64,000 bases of DNA from Oikopleura dioica (GCA_907165135.1 OU015568.1:566501-630500), one strand, 5' to 3'; positions 9,685 to 21,667 are shown, counted from the first letter of the stretch. Notes: generated by a model not told the origin, from the sequence alone. Program-made: numbers and translations.

Positions 9685-11349
9685 ATGAAGTTGTTTGCTT
9701 CATTATCAATTTTTTCATTATCAGTGAATTCCTACTACGCTTATGCACAAAGAGATAACCCAATTTGCGATAGGTCAAATACAGGGAAAAGATGCTTAGC
9801 TTGGGACTCAAGCCGAAGATATCCGCAAGAGTGCAACGGTAGATATGCTTCTGGAGGTTGTTCGAACCCGGATAATGATTCAAACGGTCCATGGTGTTAC
9901 ACAAGTTACGCAAATACAGGAGATTACTGGGAGTACTGTGATTCTGCTTGTGCAAGTCACGATCTTTGCGGTAATCAACAGCCAACGATCTCTCCACCAT
10001 CGAGTGGAAAGTGCTCTCATACTAATGAAGGCACTCAATGCAGGTAAGGCTGTTTAATTATAACTTTCAATTTTTCCTTCTCTAGAAATTGGAAGAATTC
10101 AGTAAACATGTCACGAAACCGCTCGACTCAGAGATGGATGCGAAATCAGGATCACAATAACTGTGCGAATCCTGACAATGATTCAAAAGGAGACTGGTGT
10201 TTTATTGAGGCTTTTAATGGGTAGATGATACTTTTTAACCAAAAAAAATTATTTTTAGATCACAAAACTATGGCTATTGTCCGAAGAATTGTAGACTTCC
10301 GTCACCTAGACCAAGTTCGACAAAACCTCTATCATTCGAGCAACCCAAATGTGCCCCTTTAAATGAGAATCTTTTTCGATTCAGAGACCATAATGGTGTT
10401 TTGTCTAAGCCAACAACATGGGAAGTGGTAAGTTATATGAAGTGTTAGGAGTCAAATGAATATTTAACCAAGCCTGATCAAACGCCAGGCGTTTCATTCA
10501 TGGGCGACATGTACGGTCCAGTCTGCGATCTCGGTAGTGTTCGGAGAGCAGAAAAGGGCCAACTTCCTTGGCAAGTGCAGTTGGTTGGACCTTTTCTTTG
10601 TGGTGGTACGATCACAGCCCCGAGAATCGTGATCACAGCAAACCAATGTGTCGATAATGCAATTAATCCTAGAAGATGGTCTGTTCAAGCGGGGCATATT
10701 GAAAAAGTAATGTAATTTTTAACTTAAACAAATTTCTCCTCTAGTCGAATTCTTGGATCGTTTCTGATGGAGCCCAGCGAAAAAGAATCTTAAAAATAGA
10801 GACGACTGGGAAATTCAACATTCCTCGTCAACTGAACAATGACATTGCCATCATGGTCACTGATACTGCATTCCAGTTCAACGACTACGTAAAACCAGCA
10901 TGCTTGCCTCCCAAGAATTTTAAGCCAGTAGGAGGATACTGTTTCATTTCTGGCTGGGATCATACTGCCTCAGGTGGACATTCGTCTGACCGACTTCTCT
11001 GGGACCTTATTCCACTCTATGAGAGAATTTTCTGTAGCGAAAAACTTGGCTCGACCCTTACTGGTAATTAATTTTCGCACTCTGATCTTTGATTTCGCTT
11101 AAGACAACATGATTTGCGGTGGAGGATCAGGCATCTGCCAAACAGATAGTGGTAATCCACTTGTTTGTGCTCTCAGGCATTCTACCGGAGCAAATCAGGT
11201 TTGTTCTTTTGAAATGTGCGATTGAATCCGTTAAGTATGTTCTCGCTGGGGTAAATTCATGGGGAGGCTGTGGAGAATCTCCAAGAGTTTACTGCGAAGT
11301 TGCGGATCATGTTGACTGGATAAATCGAATTACTGCTCAATTCCCTTAA
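9685..11349 (+). CDS. Secreted kringle-serine protease homologue, copy 2 (predicted catalytically dead)
   Basis: Seven exons matching copy 1: 9685-10043, 10086-10220, 10259-10427, 10473-10706, 10745-11063, 11104-11198, 11236-11349. Signal peptide MKLFASLSIFSLSVNS, two kringle-like modules, then an S1 domain. The key differences are in the active site. The catalytic His is Gln (ITANQC), the Ser loop is TDSGNP instead of GDSGGP (the Ser remains), the specificity Asp is Gly, and the activation segment KILDG is replaced by unrelated sequence including an extra Cys (GPVCDLGSV). Reading frame and all splice sites are intact, so it is probably a functional pseudoprotease rather than a decayed gene. 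Spacing to copy 1 is about 290 bp. AATAAA at 11385. Confidence 0.85.
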
Positions 11350-11443
11350 TTTGCTCGTAAAAGAGCTTGTCAAGGAAGCTTCAAAATAAAAAAGGTCAAA
11401 TTGTCATGTAGTTTATGTTTTAATTCGGCATTTTAACAAATTT

Positions 11444-11901
11444 TCAAGGGCGCTGGGGGAACAAATCATCATATTTTGGCGGACAGTCGTCAATGACAAT
11501 ATTTTCTGATCGTCGATCAGTTGAGTTTTCTATTTGATTTTCTGCTGCGGCTTGAGCTCGGCTGTATTCAGGTTGATGCTCGGTGCAGAAAAACGGGAGA
11601 ATCAGCATGACCAGGGAGCCGGCAATGATCATTTCCATCGTCAGGTAAACTGCTGCTTCGTTTTGCTCCTCTTCAGATAAGAGAATGTAAGAATTCATGC
11701 TGAAAAGGATCTGATTCAGTCAATTTGAGAGTTTTCTTACCAAACGAGCGAGGTGGAATTGAGAACTGTTATCAAGGCGAGAATGATTTCGTTTTTCTTG
11801 GAAATCAGCGGCGATTTATTTGAGTTGGAGATTTTGACGATTGCTCCGGCCATCGCTAGAAAGGCAGTGACGAATCCAAGCGGCATGTAGTATCGTGGCA
11901 T
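11444..11901 (-). CDS. Small three-TM membrane protein with a PPxY tail
   Basis: Two exons (11901-11738 and 11699-11444) join across a 38-bp GT-AG intron. First in-frame ATG: MPRYYMPLGF. Hydrophobic segments: GFVTAFLAMAGAIVKI, IILALITVL…LVCMNSYILL, and YLTMEMIIAGSLVMLILPFF. The hydrophilic tail contains CPPKYDDLF, a PPxY motif of the kind bound by WW domains. An upstream exon adding a fourth TM cannot be excluded, which would make it tetraspan like the neighbouring claudin-like gene. The 3' end converges on the kringle gene about 95 bp away. No family assigned. Confidence 0.65.
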
Positions 11902-12007
11902 CGGCTGGTTTTTGTACAAGTTCAATACTTGAGCATGGCTTTAGTAAAATGATGGACTCGTTATTACTCGAAGATTTTATAATTTTTGTTAAGTGACTCC
12001 CTTATTT

Positions 12008-12236
12008 AAGGACCCCCGTCAACAATTTTCGTAAGATCTTTTTTCGGAGTTTTAAAATTTTGACCCCGAAAATAGATTCTACGGATCAAAAAACCATTCT
12101 CAGGCTTCATTTTTCGGGGGTCTATCTCGACTCTAACACCCTCAAAATCGCCTTTGAGGTTTGAAAATTGGACTTTTTTTCCGATAAAAGTCGATTTTTT
12201 GGGGAAAATTATTGACGGGAGGGGGGTTCTTAAAAC
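12008..12236. mobile_element. Short inverted-repeat element (MITE-like)
   Basis: The ends are imperfect inverted repeats: ACCCCCGTCAACAATTTTC near 12010 and GAAAATTATTGACGGGAG near 12205. The interior phrase CTCTAACACCCTCAAAATCG resembles CTCTAGCACCCTCAAAACG near the right end of the hAT-like element (about 8290), so this may be a deletion derivative of that family. Confidence 0.5.
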
Positions 12237-13447
12237 TCTTAACCAAAAGCTAAGCCTCCTTAAATACTGTAAGCCATTCCTGTACATTCGAGAGCAAAGA
12301 GAACACAGCTCAGGCCAAAAAGACAGACTCCGGCCTTAAAATAATCGTTTTGAAAGGATTCTTCTTCAAGGTCAATTTTACTCTGTACTCAACGATTGCA
12401 TCGTATCGAATCATTTTTGCTTTCTTTTACTATTTTATCATTTCCCCTTTCAAAGGAGTAAAAATATTGTTCTTTTTTGAGACAATGGAATTTTGTCTGA
12501 AAGTCGAAATTGTGCCGCGGGGCGTCTGGAACTAATCAAAATAGCTTTTTTTCTAGTAAAAACGGGACTTACCAAAAAGCCACTTTCACGCTCTGTCAGT
12601 CGATTCGTCGGATTTCTGTAGCCCTTTTTATGGCCTCTAGAATTAATTCAAATAGTGAGAAAGCAATTAAACTTTGAGGCCCTTTCCCAAGGTTGAATAT
12701 CACGGGACATTGATTGCATTTTCTCTTGCAAAAATTAAAAATGAGGAAATTTTTTTCGAAAATTTTCTGCTTGGGTGGTTCGTTGTGAGCGAGAATATCC
12801 CGGCGGGGGCCCATTTTTCGGCGCGAAAAAAGGTACAGATCGAACCAGATTAATTTTGGAACTGGTTCCTTTTAGCGCCTCTCAAAATCAGCGAACTTAT
12901 TTTTACATTTTTATATTTTATTTAAATAAAATTACTCAGATTTTGAGAAGAAAAAAAAGCATTAAAATTGGTCAATCCAGATAAAAAGTTAAGTCTGAAG
13001 ACAACAAGGACTAATCAATCAAATCATCGAAAAGCTTCTTTTTACGACAGAAATCCTTATCGAGTGCAGATGATGTGACATGATTAATGCCGACTGTATG
13101 AATCCAACAAAAGCACATTACCCTTTAAACTCCTTGTCTAAACTTTTCATTCTGATTTCCTAGAGAGAGGTCAACTTGCGATGAACACAATAAACGAGTT
13201 GAATATCGTAAATAACGATTTATTAATCTGACTAGAACAGACCCGGCGAGATATTAAAAATGGTGATCGATCATAATAGCTCTGATTCTTTTTGGCAGAG
13301 AATGATAAAAAGCACGCGATTTCAAAATTCGCGCAGTCTAGCAATAATACCCAAACAATAAAGTAACGGTTAAATTAACATCTAAAGAAGACTCTTTCGA
13401 TTTTCAGCATTGAGATCATTTTTTAAAACTCAGACCTGCGAGATAAA
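12237..13447. other. Intergenic, no gene seen
   Basis: AT-rich sequence with short ORFs only. No exon-like frame with splice signals, RNA gene or long repeat was recognised. Confidence 0.5.
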
Positions 13448-14443
13448 ATGGCGTATTACAGAGAATATGACAAAGTTTATTCTAAAGAAGCGGAAGGAGT
13501 TCATTATGCAAATTACATTCTTCTCATTATCAGCTGGATTTTTACGATAACGATGATTCTTCTTCCTCGATTTGCTTGGTTCAACCCTGATGTATGAGTT
13601 TTAGCAGTTTTCTTTTCGTTTATTTTATTGATAGATGGGATCTGGTATTTTTGGAGAATTCAACGCGATGAAAGGGCTGTTCTGGGAATGCGGTACTGTC
13701 AGTGATATGAACTTTGTCTGCTACTACATCGCGGATAGTATGTTTAATATTCCGACAACACTGCTGGTGCTACAAGCTATGATTTGCATGGCTTTTGTTA
13801 TGCTGACTGCTGGTAAGAATTATGATTATGGGGATTTTTACACGAGATTTTTTTCAGTGGCGGTTTTGGCATTTCTTGGTATGGAATGGTCACGAGCTTA
13901 TGAGCATGATATCGAAAAGAAGATCAATATTATGAGAGTAAGAAATATTTTTTATTCGTTTTTCTAAATTCTAGCTTTGCGGTGCCCTGATGATCCTTGT
14001 CGGAATTTTGACATTCGGAACAGTCATGTGGTACGGGATCACGATCGAGCGGGAATTCCGCTTTCCAAATATGCCCGATAATATAATGACTGTACATACT
14101 GATATCGTCAGATATGAATATGGGTAAGCGTTGCCTTCTGACATTCATCTAACGCAATTCTAGAGCCTGTTTGTACATGGGATTTGCCTTGACGCTAATT
14201 GATTTCATTTGCGCTTTCCTCTTCATCAAATACCCCGGGTCAATCGAGAACGAAGATGAAGTAGAATCAAGAATTTACGAGGAAAAGAACGATTTGCCGA
14301 CTTATACCGTTCCAGCGCTAGAATATGCGGCACCAACTTTCAGCGAAAGAAAATTCGACAGAGATGACTTCGACAAACCAGTTCATTATCAGCCCGCCAC
14401 GCTGACCTCTCCTAGTACATTTTTAAAGAAAGATCGGAATTGA
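13448..14443 (+). CDS. Claudin/PMP22-like four-TM protein
   Basis: Five exons: 13448-13591, 13635-13812, 13858-13937, 13975-14123, 14164-14443, all with GT-AG introns of 37-45 bp. TM1 ILLIISWIFTITMILL. The first extracellular loop has the claudin-type signature spacing (GLFWECG then NFVC). TM2 TLLVLQAMICMAFVMLTA, TM3 ALMILVGILTFGTVMWYG, TM4 CLYMGFALTLIDFICAFLF. The acidic tail contains Tyr/Pro motifs (DLPTYTVPALEYAAP). Claudin-family proteins sit at cell junctions and seal or form paracellular pores. Assignment rests on topology and the W…C…C loop, so a PMP22/EMP-type relative is also possible. Confidence 0.75.
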
Positions 14444-14904
14444 TCAAAAATTCTAGAGTCGACCAAATCTCGTGTCAAATCTCAACGTTCATTACGCCGA
14501 TCAAAACCTGGCTCGATAGTTGCTAAAGCTCCTGACTTTGTTTGACCCCATTCTGACCTCTGAAACTCGAATTCCTACTAAATGAAAATTAAGATTTTAT
14601 TGCTCATAATCAGATCTCACGAATAACCCCTGTCCACGGTGGGACACGGACTTTTCTTGGAAAAGTGACTTTTCTTGTAAAAACAAAATTCGACCATTTT
14701 TTGTAAATGTCCATTTATTGCAAATCTTAAAATTTACAAGAAAAGGTCTTCTTCAAGAAATGAACGATTCTCTTTTTTACAATAAAAGGTCGAAAAAATC
14801 CTATTGTTGCCTGCAAGATTCGCGTCCATTATGTCGTAAAATTAATCCTTTGACCGGAAAATGTTGATCTTTGCTCGGCAAAATTGAGAGAAAAGGGGAC
14901 AAGG

Positions 14905-15108
14905 ATGGCGATTTTGAATAAAAAACGCGCTTTGTTCTTGGCTATTCTGGCACTGATTTTTCTGCTTCAGATGATTTATATTTTTCTGGTAAGCAGAAAT
15001 TGCAAAAAAAAAATTACGAATTATCTTAAGAACATTATCAAGATAGAAGGAATGCTTGCTGATCTTCGAAAATCAGATTGGATGACGAAAAATGATATTT
15101 CAATTTAA
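14905..15108 (+). CDS. Small single-TM protein (53 residues if spliced)
   Basis: ATG at 14905 opens MAILNKKRALFLAILALI…, a basic start plus a hydrophobic helix (type II anchor or signal peptide). A 42-bp intron (14989-15030, gtaagc…cttaag) keeps the frame and has no stop, so both spliced and retained forms are open. The spliced protein ends MTKNDISI-stop, and the stop overlaps an AATAAA (15107). Function unknown. The canonical splice pair and polyA signal make a real gene more likely than chance. Confidence 0.45.
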   Translation: MAILNKKRALFLAILALIFLLQMIYIFLVSRNCKKKITNYLKNIIKIEGMLADLRKSDWMTKNDISI

Positions 15109-15204
15109 TAAAATTTGGCAAGGTTTTTTTTATTTCTCTGAGTTCTTGACGCTTGAGCTTCCTGCAAAACAATCATGAAAATGTGTTATTTTGAGTATGA
15201 TGAT

Positions 15205-16592
15205 TTATAATTCATTAACCGGGTAGCCAATTGTGCTATTAAAATCAGCTTCTGCGATTGTTTGTGCAATCCAGTTGTCAGTATGTATAGCAGTGTAAAT
15301 GCCAGGATATCCTTCTCTTGCACAACCTTCACCTCGAGAAACAACACCGACAAGAGTAGCAGCGCCATCAACATCGCAAACAAGTGGTCCTCCGGAATCC
15401 CCCTGGCAGGAGTCGGTTCCAGCATCTGTCAGTCCGTTACCGTCTAAATCGGGCAATCCGGCGCAAATATCATCCGGAAGAAGAGAGTTGTATTTTGTGT
15501 TTTTCAAACAGTACTCCTGACCTAAAATGTTGACACCAACGCTCTGGAGAAGATCCGATCCGTATCCATCCTCCTTTGTATCTCCCCATCCAGCGACCCA
15601 GCAAGCTTTTCCATCTCAAAAAAGCGTTTTTACGTTAGGTCAGAACTATGGACTCACGATCTGGATATGCTGTGGACAGACAAACTGGTGCCGTTCCAGT
15701 TCGATCAGTCACAAGACTCTCATCGAATCTTATCAAGCAAATGTCCATGTTGCTGTCGTCACCATCGGAGTCGTCGTCGTACTCAGGATGAATGAAGAGA
15801 GTTGTTGAATTCAAAGAAAATTCAGTATCGTTGGAAGCACTATTAAAAAAGGCAAAAACTAACTCGATTCCCTCGCAGCAATGAGCGGCAGTGATGATCC
15901 AGTTATCGTATATTATTGATCCACCGCACTCGTACCAATCTGATTGATTGCCCATCAGTTCAAGCTGAGCAATCCATGGCCAGTGCGCCTGCTCAGCGTC
16001 GATTCCGTTTACGATCTTGTATAAGGCGGTTCGGGAGCCAGAAGTACAAGTTTTGAGGGAACTTGGGATGGCGTTGGTGAGAGGCTCGAATTCAACAGGA
16101 CGCTCAGTCCACCACTGTTCTGTTTGGGTGACAGTTGGCGGCGACGTGGGTGGCTCAGTTGGGTGCTCTGTTTGGGGGTCAACGGGTGGTTCAGTTGATT
16201 GCACAGTGGATGTTTCTGTTGGAGGCGGAGTTGGTTGTTGAACTGTTGGTGAGACAGTTTGCCCATTACATTGGCGACGTTCAAAATACTGTTGAAGCTT
16301 TCTACGAATAAACCGCAGGATAATGAAACGCTTCACCCAGCTCTAAGAGAAAACAGTTAAAGTAAATAGTAAATTTGGGTAGTTTCGACTCAATTATTTA
16401 TGAGGAGCGGGAGTTTCGAGGGTTATTTTTACACTCAATAACCTTTCTTCTTCTTTATCTTATCGTTATAATAAATGTGAATGTTTGTACCTGAATAGTC
16501 GGTGTTGATGAGCCATCTGTAACTACAGCATCTTCCTGTTTTTGCATCAATCCGGCATACGCAAGTGCTAGTAGCCCTACTAAAAGCCTCAT
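15205..16592 (-). CDS. Secreted trypsin-like serine protease with Pro/Thr-rich linker
   Basis: Three exons: 16592-16491, 16342-15658, 15614-15205. Signal peptide MRLLVGLLALAYAG. A basic segment and a Pro/Thr/Glu-rich linker (PTPPPTETSTVQSTEPP…) likely to be O-glycosylated lead to an S1 domain: activation site KIVNG, His in ITAAHC, Asp in NMDICLI, Ser in SCQGDSGGP. The Asp before SCQ predicts trypsin-like specificity. The domain ends IYTAIHTDNWIAQTI. All triad residues are present, so it should be active. A TATA-like element (TTTATATA) lies about 45 bp before the ATG. It is a different subfamily from the kringle proteases: no kringle and different intron positions. Confidence 0.85.
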
Positions 16593-16638
16593 TCTCTTTA
16601 TATTGAGTGATGTAATGATTTCAAAATGACTTTTTTAG

Positions 16639-16646
16639 TATATAAA
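16639..16646 (-). promoter_or_regulatory. Putative TATA box of the mucin-linker protease
   Basis: TTTATATA on the minus strand, about 45 bp upstream of the ATG at 16592. The distance suits a TATA box with a short 5' UTR. No transcript data. Confidence 0.35.
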
Positions 16647-16845
16647 TTTACGCTTTGGATGGCGTGAGTGAGCACAATGAACAACGCCATCACATCGCGA
16701 ATCGTGTGCACCTGCATACTCGGGCTGAGAAAATTTGCCCTTATCACTAGGTGCAACGGTTAAAAAATTAACTCAATGATCGTCTTCCAAATCGAGTCGG
16801 ATATCTAACTAAGGTCCGAATCAAAGGACACTTTTTTATTTTAAC

Positions 16846-17683
16846 GCTTGAACGCATATTGCGCAGATTTCTGCGCAGAGCCCCTTTAAGGGGGTAGAAC
16901 TAGGTTTTTCGAAAATAGCCTATTCTAGACCGGCGCTCAAAGCCAGGAGAGCTTAGATTTTCAAATTTCTCGAGTCAAATTTCTCGAGTCACGTGACTAG
17001 CCAAATTTTTTAAATCTCATTTTAAGATAGTTTAACCCTTTATCTAGCAACATTTTTGAGGAAATTGCGTAATCATAAATAAAAACAGGTTTTCCTTATT
17101 TAAAGTGCCTCCCGAAAATCACGGTTTTTCGAAAAATCTAGTTCTACCCCCTTAAAGCTCGATATCCCCTACTTTACTTGACCAAAATTTTTATTGGACC
17201 CCCACTTTAGAAGCTCTTTTTCGATGAGGAATCCGAATCTGGCATCGAAAAAAAATTTTGACTTCAGGATAAAAATTTGGCTTCAGAACAAAAATTTCCG
17301 ATTATTTCGAATTATGCTTTTTTAGCTCTTCAACAGCTCTGAATTAATTTTTCCGTCGATGAAAATTATTTTTTCCACGTTTAATCGCATTCTTGCATCG
17401 AATTAAACACAAATTTTATCATAAGTATATATTTTGCACATTTGTATTTGCGATCAATGAAATTGAAGAAAATTGAAAAAAAAACTGGTTAATTTTCGAG
17501 TTACTTTAGAAATCATTATTTTTTGCAAGGTTCGGTTTAGGGTTAGGATCTTAAACTATAATAAACTTGTTCGCAAGCGTCTGAGCTTCATTCTGGTAGC
17601 ATTGATTTTTTCAAATCTCGACCACAGTCGTCGTTAGAGCGCTCTAAAGATGCTGCGCAGAAATCTGCGTAATATGCGTTCAG
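16846..17683. mobile_element. Inverted-repeat DNA element with a second element nested inside
   Basis: Terminal inverted repeats of about 30 bp: TGAACGCATATTGCGCAGAT… at 16848 and its complement ending near 17681; they also contain the palindrome CTGCGCAGAAATCTGCG. Inside, 16888-17157 is bounded by its own 33-bp inverted repeat (TTTAAGGGGGTAGAACTAG…/…CTAGTTCTACCCCCTTAAA). No coding capacity is visible. The inner ends with TTAA resemble the other TTAA-ended elements in the window. Confidence 0.7.
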
Positions 17684-18427
17684 CAGGAAAAAAAATTCGT
17701 GCGTTCATGGTAAATTGTGACATCATAAAAAACCTACCGATGGCCACTTTTGATGAAAATTTATAACTGAAGATCAGGAAATCAAAGGAGAGTATATATT
17801 AACTTGAGGAAACTTCTTATCTTTGATTATTCTGTCCGCCATTTGTGGTTTATGGTTTGATCAGTTCAATCTTTCAGGAACTTAACCTGGGAATAAAGAC
17901 CTAGGAAACACTCTAGAAACATATCCTAGGGTTCCAAGGCTCATGGGGTCAATTAATAACGGTCACATCTTCTGATGATCTTTGTGGGGATCTCCCTGAA
18001 GATTTGGCGAATGAGGGTGACCAGAGTTCGAAGCGTCACTCAAAAAAACGTGAGCTTGACACCCTCTGAACTTGTCAAAATAGAGCTAAGCCTTTTCTAA
18101 CAAAGTTGAATATCAAGTGTAAAACGGTGCACGCGTAATATCCAGGTGTTATGCCACGTTTTTTTGAGTTGATAATTTACATCATTCTGCAATAAACTCT
18201 TCTATAATCACGCTTTTTTTTATAAACCTTCTCAATGCACCGCTTTTTTATACAATTCGAAAAAATAAACTTGCCGAATAAGCGCACCAAAAATACTAGA
18301 AAATTATCTAAGCGTCACTTTGGCCGCTTAGTTGTCCATTTTCAGCTCTACTTCCTGTGAACACAACCATCTGTCAATCCAATCTTGCTAAAATTTGTGG
18401 TAAGATAGCTTTGAGTATCTCCAGAAA
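17684..18427. other. Intergenic, no gene seen
   Basis: No supported coding exon or structured repeat. Presumably holds the promoter of the Cys-rich gene at 18428. Confidence 0.45.
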
Positions 18428-19069
18428 ATGTTACTCGTAAATTTATCCCTTTTCGCTTCTTCTTTTGCTCAGAGTGTTATCACCCTAACAGGAGACTACG
18501 GGCAGTTTCTTGAGTGTCCTTATGGTTATGTTACGGATTCTTTATTTTAATAGCTTTCTATCCTCGAAACAAGGAAGATAATTAAATCCATCGTAAGTTA
18601 TGAGCGGCTACTGTAGCTCCGGCAACAAGAAAGACTGTAAATGGAACAACAACAGCTACTCCCACCTAATCGAGTGCAAGGAAGATTCTAGAGTCTCTCT
18701 TGACTTTGCTGACCGGTGCTACTGGGCATTCGGGTACGCTTCCCTATCATTCATTTCCAAAAAAATTCTAGTGACTTCGAGGAGCTGAACAAATGCCTCG
18801 GTCCAGACGAGCTCGCTGTCGGAGCCTGTTCCTCCGGATCAAATGATGACTGTAACAAAAATGCTTCTGGAGTTCGCTGCTGCGCACTGAAAACAATGAC
18901 GGTCAATCAATCTTCTTGCTCGTGGCAATACCCATCGAACTATGGCGAGTACCGAAAATGCGATGCGAACAAATACGTCCGAGGAGTTTGCACTGTCGGT
19001 CGCTGGGCTTCCGAAAGCTGCGGATCTTATGGAAAAGGAGCTCTTTACTGTTGCGCTCTCGATAACTGA
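18428..19069 (+). CDS. Secreted Cys-rich repeat protein
   Basis: Three exons: 18428-18524, 18598-18733, 18772-19069. Signal peptide MLLVNLSLFASSFAQ. The mature protein has three related Cys-rich units of about 50-60 residues with the pattern C-x(7-8)-V-x-G-x-C-x-x-G, then a C or CC near the unit end (VMSGYCSSG; LAVGACSSG, RCCAL; VRGVCTVG, YCCAL). The paired cysteines imply disulfide bonding outside the cell. AATAAA follows the stop directly. I do not recognise a named family. The repeats suggest an extracellular structural or binding protein. Confidence 0.7.
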
Positions 19070-19357
19070 ATAAACTTTTTCTTTGACTTCTCAGATCAGA
19101 AATTTTCTAGATGCAATACTTCTTATCCACGTATCTTTACGATAACGCTTGAACTGAAGTTCTCGAAGGCGCTAGAATTTTCGACATTTGTCACTGTTCC
19201 GTGAGCTGCACGTGAGTAATTGTCAAATAGGTGAGTCACACTCAAAACCGACGCGAGTACGACGCGCGCTGAATCGATTTCTGGAAGAATTGAGTGAAAG
19301 AGAAAAATAATTCGGGGAAATTCACAATAAAATCAAGGAAAATTTACAGAGGACAAA

Positions 19358-19976
19358 ATGAGCGGGACGGAGATGGAAGTTGAGCTGTATATTTATGATC
19401 TCAGGTAAAGTCGGAAAATTGAAAAATGGGAAAAGTAGATTAGGAGAGAAGAAATGATTTTTTTAGTCAAGGAATGGCTCAAATGATGAGCATGCCTCTT
19501 CTTGGCTTTCACCTTGAAGCGATTTATCACACAGCAATCGTTTACAACGGCGTCGAGTTCTACTTCGGCGGTGGTGGAATCGATCAATCAAGGCCTGGCG
19601 GGACTCACTTGGGCCCGCCCATGAGAAAAGTCAAGCTCGGAAAAGTTGTTCCACATTTTCTTTCTCCTCATAATCGTGTCTTTCAGACAGAAGTAGATCC
19701 CTGTACTTTCAACGAGTGGATTCGAGCGATGGGATCTAGCGAATACAGAGGGGATACTTATGCTCTTCTCACGCACAATTGCAACAATTTCAGGTTCAGT
19801 AAATCTTCTAGTAACAAACTGACACCCTTATTAGCGAGGATGCGGCTCAATTCTTGGTCCAAAAGAGCATTCCAGCTGAGATCTTGGACATGCCAAAAAA
19901 GGTCCTCGGAACTCCGTTTGGAAAAATCATCGAGCAGCAATTTGGCTCCATCAAAATCACTCCTGGACAATTTTAG
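19358..19976 (+). CDS. PPPDE-family desumoylating isopeptidase (DESI-like)
   Basis: Four exons: 19358-19404, 19467-19644, 19687-19793, 19835-19976. The protein starts MEVELYIYDLSQG…, has the catalytic His motif IYHTAIVY, a GGG-containing loop (FYFGGGGI) and the catalytic Cys motif NCNNFS, then helices ending ITPGQF. His-Cys order and spacing match PPPDE thiol peptidases (DESI1/DESI2), which remove SUMO or ubiquitin-like modifiers. Both catalytic residues are present. Length (about 158 residues) is normal for DESI. An acceptor-like tttacag 8 bp before the ATG could be a trans-splice site, as in many larvacean genes. Confidence 0.88.
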
Positions 19977-20976
19977 AATTTCAACAATTTTTTTAGATTT
20001 TCAATTATTAATTTTTCATTTTGATTGTATTTTTTCTGCCAGCTATTTTATTTGAAATTATGTCAGTTTGATATATCTGTACGCCATTTTATTTCATCAG
20101 AATCTTATTGAAGCAATACAGCTTAATTTTCAAGGTCTTTTACTTCGAATTGAAATGCATCGTAAGCATTGGTGTAAAAATAAATAAACTGATATTGAAT
20201 TGTAAGAAATGCAGTTAAACGGTTCTTTTTAACGCAGTTGATTCATGCGACATAAAAATATAATAAAGCACAGTTTTTTTATGATTCAAATAATTCCTTG
20301 AAAGTCTTCTTATCTCGCAGAAATAATTCAGACAGATATCCGTCCAATCCTCCATATACTCTTTTATTCTTTCCATGTAACTTGAAATCACGATAATCCC
20401 CGCGGAAATTGTTCTTTGTTCTAGAACTGCCTCGAAACAAAATGAGAATGTGACTGTTTCGAGATTAAAAATAGGTCAATTCTTTAAGATGAAATTAAAA
20501 AGCTTCATTTGAGGCAATATTTTTCAAAAAAAATTTTATGGCCTAATATGAAAGAATGAAAAATTTTGAACGGTTTGTCTTTTTCCGGCTCTTTAATTTT
20601 TTGGAATGACGTCATAATGACTCATTTTCCTCAAAAAACTTTGGGGCCGATTTCGAAGGTGTTTCGGAAACACTGTTTCCGATTGAATTTTTCGGCGTTC
20701 ATGTGCTCATAAGTATCGTCATCAAAAATCTAGGGTAGGTTTTCACGGATTTTGAGAAATTCTAAGAGAAACACCTTCAAACCGACCGGTCGAAAAGTGG
20801 TCAAAATTTTTTTTTCTTGAGTTTTTCAAAACCCTTATAAACCCCCATCAGTTTTCGACGGCGATTCTTTTGAGCTATAGAACGTCCAATAAATCTAACA
20901 GAAACCCCCTTAAAAGTGGCCCCAAAATTTACCCAAAATGCTCAAATTCGGACTTTATTTCGTAATTTGTGACCTC

Positions 20977-21667
20977 TTTAAGGAGGTATGGGGCGGTTTG
21001 GCGAAAATTCGAATTTTAAAATTTTCTTTCCATTTTTAGAAAGCCCACATCAAGAGCATCAAAAAAGGTCCCTAGCTTTATTTTTCAATGTCAACAAAAG
21101 TTGGTGAAAAACGGGATTGAAAATTGACATTTCTATGAAAATTCGTGAAATTAGATTTTTTAAAGTCTCACAAATACAATTATTTTAATATTTTTAGAAA
21201 GCTTACGACTCGCTGAGTATTTTTATTCATTACAGTGACTCACTTATCTAACTGTATTACGAGTAAGTGCAATTTTAAATCTCATCTTTTTGACAATTTG
21301 AAACCCAATTTTTGATTGAAGTTTTTAAATAAGCAATTTTTGCGAAAAAGTAAATTCTTTCAAATCAACCCTAGAACAGCGATGGAAGTTTCTTTTGATC
21401 ATCTAAGTTTTAAAAAATAAATTTTTTTTTCATTAAAAAAATCGCGTTCAAAAATGACGCAAAATGGTGATTTTCACGGACATGACTTGAAGCTGAGCTC
21501 TCTATAGGCAGAATCCCTTAATAATTTTTTCTGAAAAAATTTCCAACTCTAGTTTAAGGTCCAATCTATAAGTAGAAGAAGAGTTTTTAATAATTTTCTT
21601 ACCCATCTGAGCCTGAGGGCTGTTTGAAAATGGTCAATTTCCCGAAAACCGCCCAACACCTCCTTAA
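20977..21667. mobile_element. TTAA-ended MITE, about 690 bp
   Basis: Ends are inverted repeats beginning with TTAA: TTAAGGAGGTATGGGGCGG at the left and CCGCCCAACACCTCCTTAA at the right. No coding capacity. The interior phrase AAAAAAGGTCCCTAGCTTT and the right-end phrase GTTTGAAAATGG recur in the element at 62152-62824, so the two belong to one family. TTAA at the ends is typical of piggyBac-type target duplication, but the superfamily is not proven. Confidence 0.75.

Noticed and set aside
15262-15808. Plus-strand frames of 61-93 codons
   Set aside because: Antisense shadows of the serine protease exons.
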